A stretch of 9,454 nucleotides of DNA, taken from positions 1 to 9,454 of the forward strand of contig CANHAW010000053.1 in the NCBI GenBank assembly GCA_947458675.1, written 5' to 3'. The stretch's first letter is position 1. Each line of letters opens with the position of its first letter. The position numbers and the translations under genes are program-made. The DNA is from Beijerinckiaceae bacterium (GTDB lineage: Bacteria > Pseudomonadota > Alphaproteobacteria > Rhizobiales > Beijerinckiaceae). Shown here in pieces: positions 1-6,305 of this stretch. The notes under the pieces are model-generated. The model ran no database searches. It was not told the DNA's origin and saw nothing but the letters and a program-made list of their open reading frames with translations.

Positions 1-455
1 ATCATCCCGTTCGCGATCTGACCGCGGATGAAGTCGCTCATATGAAGGCCGGCAAGGGCGTTCATTGCAAATATGTGCCGGGAACCTTTCGACCGCTTGC
101 GAACAAGGACAATGATTATCTGATGGATCGCAATGCGCAGAGGTCTGGCACGACCTATAGCGGCGTCGAAGGGATCGCCATTCAGGATTCCTCCTTGCAG
201 GAAAGCATGGGGCCCATCATCGACCGCACCAAGGAAAATCTCGTTGGTTGCGACAATGGGATCATCATGGCGCGCCATAAATTGATGAAAGCTGCCAAAG
301 CGCTCCGGGAAAAAGGCACCCTGCCCCCGGCCCGCTCGCCCGAAGAGCAGGCGGTCCGCGCAACTGCCCTTCTGCTGAAACGCAACGTCCCTTTCAAGGA
401 CGGCGCTAAGGATGCGCTGAAGGCCCGCAAGGGCGTTCCGCAGTCGACGGTCTGA
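1..455 (+). CDS. Rieske aromatic-ring-hydroxylating oxygenase, large subunit (phthalate 4,5-dioxygenase type), 3' part only
   Basis: This is the C-terminal end of an oxygenase alpha subunit that enters from the left edge. The first complete codon is at 3, the frame reads H-P-V-R-D-L-T before the first ATG at 42, and the stop is TGA at 453-455, so that ATG is internal. The visible 150 residues belong to the catalytic (non-Rieske) domain. The stretches NKDNDYLMDRNAQRSG, IQDSSLQESMGPI and DRTKENLVGCDNGIIMAR are typical of phthalate-4,5-dioxygenase-like large subunits, which hydroxylate aromatic carboxylates using electrons from a separate cytoplasmic reductase. The Rieske CxH motifs and the iron-binding His/His/Asp triad lie upstream of the window, so activity and substrate cannot be judged. 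An intrinsic terminator 28 bases downstream makes this the last gene of its transcript. Family call strong, substrate unknown. Confidence 0.88.
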   Translation, partial: HPVRDLTADEVAHMKAGKGVHCKYVPGTFRPLANKDNDYLMDRNAQRSGTTYSGVEGIAIQDSSLQESMGPIIDRTKENLVGCDNGIIMARHKLMKAAKALREKGTLPPARSPEEQAVRATALLLKRNVPFKDGAKDALKARKGVPQSTV

Positions 456-483
456 CCTCCCGCAGACCTGTCGCTAAACTTGA

Positions 484-515
484 CCCGCCGCAGCAATGTG
501 GCGGGCTTTTTATTT
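484..515 (+). terminator. Rho-independent terminator after the Rieske oxygenase gene
   Basis: CCCGCCGC (484-491) pairs with GTGGCGGG (498-505), giving an 8-bp stem with one G-U pair and a 6-base loop. It is followed directly by CTTTTTATTT (506-515). Stem, short loop and U-tract all fit intrinsic termination on the plus strand. It sits between the oxygenase stop and the CoA transferase start, so it separates the two genes transcriptionally. It also makes the longer reading frame that begins at 480 unlikely to be the real CoA transferase start. Confidence 0.85.
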
Positions 516-590
516 GCTCTGTGCCTTCTTGCCGCCCGGTTCGGCTTCGGCCAAAATATGAATCAAAAGGCGGCCAGAAGTCCGCCGGTC

Positions 591-598
591 AGGGGAGG
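591..598 (+). promoter_or_regulatory. Strong ribosome binding site fixing the CoA transferase start at 603
   Basis: AGGGGAGG lies 4 bases before the ATG at 603. No comparable site precedes the in-frame ATG at 480, which lies upstream of the terminator hairpin, or the one at 558. The protein read from 603 begins MSGALEGIRVVEF, the usual N-terminus of CaiB/BaiF proteins. Confidence 0.8.
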
Positions 599-602
599 TA
601 TA

Positions 603-1745
603 ATGTCCGGAGCCTTGGAAGGGATTCGGGTTGTCGAATTCGCAAATTACGTATCCGGCCCCTATGCAGGCATGCTGCTAGGCGATCTCGGCGCGGATAT
701 CATCAAGGTCGAGGAACCGACGCGTGGCGATCCGTTCCGTGGCTGGGGCCGTGTGGAATATTCACCCACATTCGGCTCAGTCAATCGCAACAAAAAAAGC
801 GTCACGATCGATCTCAAGAGCCCGCAAGGGAAATCCGATGCGCGCGCTTTGATCAAGACGGCAGATGTCGTGATCGAGAATTTTCGCGCCGGCACGATGG
901 ATCGACTGGGCCTCGGTTTTGAAGCGATGCGGGACGAAAACCCCAAGCTCGTTTGGTGCTCTATCACCGGTTTTGGATCCGATGGACCTTATGCGATGCG
1001 GCCTGGCTATGACACGGTTGGCCAAGCCGCCAGCGGTTTGCTGAGTTTGCTGACCGATATTTCCGACCCCAAGCCGATGGGCATTTCTCTCTCGGACCAT
1101 CTTGCGGGAATGACGGCTACCAACGGAATTCTTGGCGCGCTGATCGCACGCGGGCGAACTGGTCGCGGCCAGCTCGTGGAAACATCTTTGCTTGAATCGA
1201 CACTTTCTTTTTGTGGTGAGAATGCAGCGCGCTTTTTCGAGAACGGGAAAGTTCCCGGCCGCGCAACGCGCACGCATCAGGCGCAAGTTTATGCCTTTAC
1301 GGCTGCCGACGGTAAAGCATTCGTTGTGCATCTCTCCTCCCCGACCAAATTCTGGGAGGCGCTGACACGCGTCGCCGGTCATCCCGAATGGATTGAGGAT
1401 CCCCGCTATCGTTCGAAAGAATTGCGCGGCAAGAATTACGATGCCCTGAATGCGGCGCTCGCGGATGTTTTCAGACAAAACAAACGCGAACATTGGCTCC
1501 AGCTCTTGCTTGAGGCCGATGTGCCCTCAGCGCCACTGAACACATTTGATGATGTCTTCAGCGATCCTCAGGTGCAACACCTCAAAATGCGGATCGATGT
1601 ACCGCACCCAAAACTGGGATCGGTGGGATATATCCGCAATGGCGTTCGTCTCTCGGAGACGCCAACCCATGTCAAAAGCTGCTCGCCGGAACTGGGCGAG
1701 CATAATGAAGAAATTCTCGGCCCGCTCCGACAGAGCCAGGACTGA
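603..1745 (+). CDS. CaiB/BaiF family (class III) CoA transferase
   Basis: A 380-residue cytoplasmic enzyme, the usual length for class III CoA transferases, which move CoA between carboxylic acids through aspartyl-anhydride intermediates. Visible features are the N-terminal GIRVVEFANYVSGPYAGMLL (7-26), the GADIIKVEEP nucleotide-fold strand (30-39), NRNKKSVTIDL (61-71), the SDHLAGM segment with the probable catalytic Asp165, TGRGQLVETSLLEST, and the small-domain start AADGKAFVVHL. The frame stays open upstream to 480, but that part contains a terminator; the start at 603 has a strong ribosome binding site. First gene of a tight operon, with only 20 bases to the TctC-like gene. Its neighbours suggest that it activates an organic acid imported or produced nearby. 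Racemases and formyl-CoA-transferase-like enzymes share the fold, so donor and acceptor are unknown. Confidence 0.92.
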   Translation: MSGALEGIRVVEFANYVSGPYAGMLLGDLGADIIKVEEPTRGDPFRGWGRVEYSPTFGSVNRNKKSVTIDLKSPQGKSDARALIKTADVVIENFRAGTMDRLGLGFEAMRDENPKLVWCSITGFGSDGPYAMRPGYDTVGQAASGLLSLLTDISDPKPMGISLSDHLAGMTATNGILGALIARGRTGRGQLVETSLLESTLSFCGENAARFFENGKVPGRATRTHQAQVYAFTAADGKAFVVHLSSPTKFWEALTRVAGHPEWIEDPRYRSKELRGKNYDALNAALADVFRQNKREHWLQLLLEADVPSAPLNTFDDVFSDPQVQHLKMRIDVPHPKLGSVGYIRNGVRLSETPTHVKSCSPELGEHNEEILGPLRQSQD

Positions 1746-1765
1746 CCCAGACACAAGAGGGCGAC

Positions 1766-2791
1766 ATGAAAACGAGACCTCTGCTTTATATGCTTGCGAC
1801 AGTTTTTCTGATGCCGGCTATTGCTCAGGCGCAAACGGCTAACGAGTTTTTCAAGGGTCGCAAAATGACGCTCATCACCTCCGCCAGTGTCGGCGGCGGT
1901 TATGACCAATATGCGAGATTATTGTCGCGCCATATGCCCAAGCATATTCAAGGTGCACCCAGCATGATTGTACAAAACACGCCTGGCGCTGAAGGCATTA
2001 AAGCGGGTAATTATCTCTATACCGTGGCGCCGCGCGACGGATCTGTGATCGGCGGATTGCAAAGAAATACGGGCCTTGCAAAATTCTACGCACCCGACAG
2101 TACAAATGCGCAATTCGACGTGCGCAAATTCACCTGGCTAGGATCGACGCAACAGGAAATCGGCTTTTTCATGCTGAGAACAAATTCCGGCGTGAGTGAC
2201 CTGGAAGGACTCAGGAAAAAAGAAGTCACAGTCTCATCCTCATCCAGAAACTCGCCAAGCTCGATTTATCCGCGCCTGCTGAATGCTCTCTACGGCACCA
2301 AATTACGTGTGATTGAGGGATATGATGGATCACAGGCCGCCCTGCTCGCCGTGGAACGCGGAGAGGTCGATGGACATATTTCCGGTGGAACATCCGCCGC
2401 GTTCCGGGCGCGCTATCGCCCTTGGGAAAAGTCCGGCCAGGTTGCGATCATTCTCCAATTGGGCATGGAGCGCGACCACGAATATCCCAATGTTGCGACC
2501 GCACTTGATCTTGCGCCAGATCCTATGGCGCGCGCGATCTTCGAAATCGCTTTTGTCGAACAGGTCATGGGTCGACCATTCGTCATTCCGCCAGAGGTGC
2601 CAAAAGACCGGATCGCTGTCTTGCGCGACGCCTTCGACAAAACAATGACCGATAAAGAATTTCTGGAAGATGCAGCAAAACAGGGCGTTGAAATCGATCC
2701 CGTCAGTGGCGCCCATATCAATGAATTGCTGGACAAGGTTTATACAGCGCCTCCCGATCTGGCTCGGCGCGTTCGTGAACTCGTGCAATAG
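1766..2791 (+). CDS. Periplasmic tripartite-tricarboxylate-type (TctC/Bug family) substrate-binding protein
   Basis: 341 residues with a clear Sec signal peptide: basic MKTR, a hydrophobic core, and a likely cut after AIAQA near residue 22. The mature protein has the Bug-family hallmarks: an early lobe-1 strand KMTLITSASVGGGYDQYAR, then VQNTPGAEGIKAGNYLY with the conserved PG-x-x-G turn, and EVDGHISGG in the hinge region. Such proteins usually bind carboxylates in the periplasm and deliver them to a TctA/TctB permease, or act as sensors. No tctA or tctB is in the window, so it is an orphan here, as is common in this family. AGAGGG ends 4 bases before the ATG. It lies between a CoA transferase and a thiolase-like gene, suggesting that its ligand is the acid metabolised by the operon. 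Ligand unknown. Confidence 0.9.
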   Translation: MKTRPLLYMLATVFLMPAIAQAQTANEFFKGRKMTLITSASVGGGYDQYARLLSRHMPKHIQGAPSMIVQNTPGAEGIKAGNYLYTVAPRDGSVIGGLQRNTGLAKFYAPDSTNAQFDVRKFTWLGSTQQEIGFFMLRTNSGVSDLEGLRKKEVTVSSSSRNSPSSIYPRLLNALYGTKLRVIEGYDGSQAALLAVERGEVDGHISGGTSAAFRARYRPWEKSGQVAIILQLGMERDHEYPNVATALDLAPDPMARAIFEIAFVEQVMGRPFVIPPEVPKDRIAVLRDAFDKTMTDKEFLEDAAKQGVEIDPVSGAHINELLDKVYTAPPDLARRVRELVQ

Positions 2792-2797
2792 GTTGGG

Positions 2798-4009
2798 ATG
2801 ATGAGTATAATCACGGATACAACGCAGATCGAACCCTCGCGTGAATTGCGAGACACTTGCGCAATTGTCGGAACGGCGACCAGCCGATTGGGGAAAGTTC
2901 CGGGCGTTTCAAGCCTTGACCTTCTGGTCGAGGCCATCCGAAACGCACTCGACGATGCTGGATTGCAAGCCTCAGATGTTGATGGTGTGCTTTGTCGTGG
3001 CCCGGACGAATCCTATTCGCACCATCAGCTTGTGGCTGAACGGCTGGGAATCAACGCACGATTTTCAACGACACTGACCAATGGTGGTGCCAGCCAGATC
3101 ATGTCGGTTGCGCTGGCGGTCATGGCGATACGTTTTGGTCTTGCCAAAACGATCGTGTGTGGTTTTGGGCGCGATACCTGGTCTCGCACGCATGCCAGTG
3201 AAGAGGCTCGCGTCAAAAATGAGACGCGACCGGAAGCCATGCGCGCGCGGGAATTCGGGCCTGAATATGGGTATTTCGGAGCCACAGCTGCGCATGCATT
3301 TGGCGCGACACGGCATATGCACCTCTACGGCACCACACGCGACCAATTTGGCGAGATTGCCGTTGCTTTCCGGGAGCATGCCTTGCGCAATCCCGATGCC
3401 CAAATGAAGAAAACCCTAAGCATTGAAGATTATCATGCCGCACGAATGATTGTGTCGCCATTCGGCATGTTTGATTGCAGTCTTCGTTCCGATGCAGCAG
3501 GTGCGGTGATCGTCACCAGCGCCGCTCGTGCACGAGACATGAAACAGCCAGCTGTCCTGATCAAAGGATTTGGAACGCATAACAATACACGTGGCTGGTT
3601 TGCAGACGACAATATGGTTGTGACTGCTGCCAAATTGAGTGGCGAGGCCGCCTATAGAATGGCGGGACTTGGTCCACGAGATGTCGATACCGCGCAGATC
3701 TACGACTGTTTCACCTATATGGTTCTCACCCAGCTTGAAGATTACGGCTTCTGCAAGAAGGGCGAGGGTGGCGCCTTTGTATCATCAGGCGCTTTGCGCC
3801 TTGGTGGCGCCCTGCCCTGCAACACATCCGGAGGGCAATTGTCTGAGGCCCATTGCGAAGGCATGTTGCAGATCGTCGAAGGCGTCAGACAATTGCGCCA
3901 TACCTATCCAGTTGAACGACAGGTCAAGGATGCAGAAATCGCATTGATCTCCGGACATGGTGGAAATCAGGTCTGTCATTCCACTCTTATTCTTGGACGT
4001 GCATCATGA
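2798..4009 (+). CDS. Thiolase-fold enzyme of the lipid-transfer-protein/Ltp2 type, probable CoA-thioester (retro)aldolase
   Basis: 403 residues; ATG at 2798, with a second in-frame ATG at 2801. The thiolase fold is recognisable, but key residues differ. The nucleophilic-Cys region reads TLTNGGASQIMSVALA (93-108), with Gly97 where thiolases have Cys. The NEAF motif is replaced by YDCF (302-305). The GHP histidine position is kept as His352 in NTSGGQLSEAH. The C-terminal CxGGG region reads LISGHGG, without Cys. This pattern, with GFCKKGEGG and a DUF35 gene overlapping its stop, matches the Ltp2-like group. Its characterised members work with a DUF35 protein in retro-aldol cleavage of beta-hydroxyacyl-CoA side chains. 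Six bases separate it from the TctC gene. Aldolase activity is inferred; an inactive or lipid-carrier role is possible. Confidence 0.87.
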   Translation: MMSIITDTTQIEPSRELRDTCAIVGTATSRLGKVPGVSSLDLLVEAIRNALDDAGLQASDVDGVLCRGPDESYSHHQLVAERLGINARFSTTLTNGGASQIMSVALAVMAIRFGLAKTIVCGFGRDTWSRTHASEEARVKNETRPEAMRAREFGPEYGYFGATAAHAFGATRHMHLYGTTRDQFGEIAVAFREHALRNPDAQMKKTLSIEDYHAARMIVSPFGMFDCSLRSDAAGAVIVTSAARARDMKQPAVLIKGFGTHNNTRGWFADDNMVVTAAKLSGEAAYRMAGLGPRDVDTAQIYDCFTYMVLTQLEDYGFCKKGEGGAFVSSGALRLGGALPCNTSGGQLSEAHCEGMLQIVEGVRQLRHTYPVERQVKDAEIALISGHGGNQVCHSTLILGRAS

Positions 4010-4425
4010 GCGATATGATCCCCAGACCAAAGCCGCGCCCCGGTCCTGAATCCCTGCCCTATTGGCAGGCTGCGCGCGAACATCGATTGGCTTTACCGAA
4101 GTGCGACAGATGCGAGAAATTTTGGTTTCCGCCATCGGCATCGTGCCCGCATTGTCTATCGGCAAAATTCACATTCTGTGATGTTTCCGGCCGCGGCAAA
4201 GTGTTCAGCCACGTCACCTTTAACCGTGTCTATCGCGCTTCCTTCAGCGAACGCGTGCCTTATGTTGTCGCGCTCATCGAGCTCGAAGAAGGCCCGCGTC
4301 TGTTGACGAATATTGTCGGCATTTCGCCAGAAGAGGTTCGCTGCGACATGCCGGTTGAGGTTGTTTTTGAGGATATAGATGCGGAAGCATCCATTCCTCA
4401 ATTCAGACCGCGCGGATCTTGTTGA
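4006..4425 (+). CDS. DUF35 / OB-fold protein with rubredoxin-like zinc ribbon, partner of the thiolase-like enzyme
   Basis: 139 residues, a normal length for this family. The N-terminal helix PESLPYWQAAREHRL is followed by a zinc ribbon with Cys33-x2-Cys36 and Cys47-x2-Cys50. After it comes an OB-fold region (GRGKVFSHVTFNRVY and PYVVALIELEEGPRLLTNIV) that in related proteins contacts CoA thioesters. The ATG lies inside ATGA at 4006-4009, overlapping the thiolase stop by 4 bases, which indicates translational coupling and a stoichiometric complex. Known DUF35 proteins are needed for activity of Ltp2-type aldolases and some acyl-CoA hydratases; their fold is shared by acetoacetyl-CoA thiolase/HMG-CoA synthase complex proteins of archaea. 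The last 23 bases overlap the convergent acyltransferase gene on the opposite strand. Confidence 0.9.
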   Translation: MSDMIPRPKPRPGPESLPYWQAAREHRLALPKCDRCEKFWFPPSASCPHCLSAKFTFCDVSGRGKVFSHVTFNRVYRASFSERVPYVVALIELEEGPRLLTNIVGISPEEVRCDMPVEVVFEDIDAEASIPQFRPRGSC

Positions 4426-5113
4426 GCGCCAATTGCACCTCTGTCTCGGCGGCCTTGATTGCTTCCTTTGCATCCAAGGACGCTGGGATAATGGGAAGGC
4501 ACGACACGTCGATCCTTCCCGACTTCAAGGGCTGAGCTTTGCGCCAGAAATCACCCGAATTCATGGCAACAGGAAGCACATCGCATTCAAGTTTGGCATA
4601 GAGCAATTCGACACCACGCTTGAACTCAACGGGTTCCCCCGGCTCGCCTCGCGTTCCCTGCGGGAAAATAAGGATATGACGTTTCTCTGAGAGAGCCTGA
4701 GTTCCTTCATCGACCATTTTGCGAATGGCTTTGGATCCACTCTCGCGGTCGATCGTGATCATTCTCGACAAACGAAGGAATGAACCGAAGACCGGAATTT
4801 TGAGCAATTCCTGTTTGGTAACGATTGCCACGTCGGGAAAAAGAACGAGGAAGAAAATCGTCTCCCAGGCGGATTCGTGATTGGAAATAATCAGGCTCGG
4901 CTTGGATGGGATATTCTCTTGGCCCATCACTGAAACATCCAAGCCCACGACCCAACGCAGAAGAAACAAGACACCCCTCGCCCAAACACGCGTACACGAA
5001 CGCGCGAGCGGAGCTGGACTGCCTGCAAGCAGAACAATGCCAAGCATGGGGGAAAAAAGGGCCGTCCAGCAGGACATAAGCCCATTGAATATTGCAGATC
5101 TGATTTTTTGCAT
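4403..5113 (-). CDS. plsC: 1-acyl-sn-glycerol-3-phosphate acyltransferase (PlsC family)
   Basis: 236 residues from the ATG at 5113, or 242 from an in-frame GTG at 5131. I prefer the ATG because the GTG abuts a hairpin and the family N-terminus RSAIFN follows the ATG closely; neither has a good ribosome binding site. In ATG numbering, motif I is NHESAWE (His79 to Glu84), the variant NHxSAWE seen in many alphaproteobacteria. Motif III is FPQGTRGEPG from about 150, and motif IV is PVAMNSG from about 181. A hydrophobic N-terminal stretch (roughly residues 16-32) suggests membrane attachment. The enzyme would add the second acyl chain to lysophosphatidic acid. It is the last minus-strand gene, lies downstream of catabolic genes and overlaps the DUF35 gene tail to tail. 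Another acyl acceptor is possible. Confidence 0.88.
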   Translation of the reverse strand: MQKIRSAIFNGLMSCWTALFSPMLGIVLLAGSPAPLARSCTRVWARGVLFLLRWVVGLDVSVMGQENIPSKPSLIISNHESAWETIFFLVLFPDVAIVTKQELLKIPVFGSFLRLSRMITIDRESGSKAIRKMVDEGTQALSEKRHILIFPQGTRGEPGEPVEFKRGVELLYAKLECDVLPVAMNSGDFWRKAQPLKSGRIDVSCLPIIPASLDAKEAIKAAETEVQLALNKIRAV

Positions 5114-5130
5114 CTCGATTTCTAGTCTCA

Positions 5131-5150
5131 CACCCCAAGAAGGTGGGGTG
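5131..5150. repeat. Perfect 7-bp inverted repeat upstream of the acyltransferase gene
   Basis: CACCCCA (5131-5137) and TGGGGTG (5144-5150) form a GC-rich 7-bp stem with a 6-base loop. No T-run follows on either strand, so it does not look like a normal terminator. On the minus strand it ends at the possible GTG start (5129-5131) of the acyltransferase gene. It could be an operator, an RNA hairpin limiting readthrough or translation, or chance. Confidence 0.5.
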
Positions 5151-5193
5151 CGCCCATAGATATAGACAGGTATTGCCAGCTTTGCATCGGCCT

Positions 5194-6291
5194 CTAAACC
5201 CGCAGGCCCAGCCGTTGCATCCGCGGCAAAACCTCATCCCGAAGCGCCGGAAAATCGGCAATATAATTGACGAGCCCGATGGCTATACCACTCAATCCCG
5301 CATCGCTCATCCGCTTGAACGATTCCGCTGCGTCATCGTAACTGCCTAACACTGGATAAGTGCCGACGCCGCTGATCAGACGCTCTTTCAACTTCTGCAT
5401 GGCGTCAAAAGCCGTCTTGCGGCCCTTGGTTCTGATGACGGCGGCATGTTCAGCCGCCTCCCAATCGCCCTGCTCATAGACAATATAATTGTAATAATCC
5501 TCGGCTTCCTTGCGGGTAGGACGACAGATCAAATGGCCGCTTGCATAAATACCGACGTCTCTTGTCTGATCGTGGATTGAGCTGCGAACAGCACTCACTT
5601 CCTGCGCCAATGTATCCAGTTCGACGATTGTCATGAACAAAGCATCGGCATGATTAGCCGCAAAGGCACGCCCTTCTGATGAATTGCCGGCACTGATCAA
5701 AAGCGGCTCTCCGCCGCCAAATGGCTTTGGCTTGGAGATTACACCCTGAAGATCAAAAAACCGCCCTTTGTATTCGAAGGGTTCCTCTTCCCGCCATATG
5801 CGTTTTGCAATTTCAATCCACTCGCCCGTATAGGCATAGCGCGCTTCATGATCGTTGAGCGCAACGCCCATCATGTCGAATTCGCCTTTGTTCCAGCCCG
5901 AAACAATATTCAGGCAAAAACGACCACGACCAATATGGTCGGCGGTGACGATTTGCTTGGCCGCAAAGACCGGATTGACGAAAGCAACATGCAATGTGCC
6001 CGAAACGGAAATACCCTTGGTCGCCGCAAGCAGACCTGAAGCCCAAGTGAGCGTTTCAAAGGACGATCCCTCAGTATCCGTTTCACCCTTATAACCGTGC
6101 CACCGACCGATCGGCAGCAAGAATTCGAGACCGGCTTCATCTGCTAAATTTGCCGCCGTCAGATTGTTTTCCCAACTGGCTTCCCAACGCTCTGGCGCTT
6201 TCGTCATAGTCATGCCGCCCGAGCAATTCATGGCGAAAAGCCCGAGCTTGAACTTGTTGGGCCCGGCCATCCGGGTGTGCGACCTCAACAT
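5194..6291 (-). CDS. LLM-class (luciferase-like) FMN-dependent monooxygenase, RutA/DszA-like
   Basis: 365 residues with bacterial-luciferase-like TIM-barrel features. GRFCLNIVSGWNKGEFDMMG (123-142) closely resembles the NLVTGWQKPEYDQMG region of RutA, the pyrimidine oxygenase. Other family marks are SFETLTWASGLLAAT, the ISAGNSSEGRAFAANHAD flavin-site region (199-216) and the C-terminal GSYDDAAESF. These cytoplasmic enzymes use reduced FMN from a separate flavin reductase, plus O2, to oxidise sulfur compounds, amines, pyrimidines or ketones. No reductase gene is in the window. The ATG at 6291 is only 14 bases after the upstream binding-protein gene, so the two are co-transcribed. The ATG at 6270 is a weaker alternative. 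Pairing with a NitT/TauT binding protein recalls the ssuA/ssuD organosulfur arrangement, but the exact substrate cannot be read. Confidence 0.9.
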   Translation of the reverse strand: MLRSHTRMAGPNKFKLGLFAMNCSGGMTMTKAPERWEASWENNLTAANLADEAGLEFLLPIGRWHGYKGETDTEGSSFETLTWASGLLAATKGISVSGTLHVAFVNPVFAAKQIVTADHIGRGRFCLNIVSGWNKGEFDMMGVALNDHEARYAYTGEWIEIAKRIWREEEPFEYKGRFFDLQGVISKPKPFGGGEPLLISAGNSSEGRAFAANHADALFMTIVELDTLAQEVSAVRSSIHDQTRDVGIYASGHLICRPTRKEAEDYYNYIVYEQGDWEAAEHAAVIRTKGRKTAFDAMQKLKERLISGVGTYPVLGSYDDAAESFKRMSDAGLSGIAIGLVNYIADFPALRDEVLPRMQRLGLRV

Positions 6292-6305
6292 GATCTATGT
6301 TCCAC

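Noticed and set aside
529..558. Possible promoter TTGCCG, 18 bases, AAAATA upstream of the CoA transferase
   Set aside because: Both hexamers match consensus poorly. A promoter is expected here, but I cannot place it.
569..586. GGCGG...CCGCC inverted repeat before the CoA transferase ribosome binding site
   Set aside because: Only 5 bp with an 8-base loop; too short to distinguish from chance in GC-rich sequence.
480..602. N-terminal extension of the CoA transferase frame that resembles a signal peptide
   Set aside because: It spans an intrinsic terminator, lacks a ribosome binding site, and precedes a standard CaiB/BaiF N-terminus with a strong site at 603.
777..1493. A 238-residue frame on the minus strand inside the CoA transferase gene
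   Set aside because: It is antisense to a gene with clear family motifs, and its own translation shows no recognisable domain.
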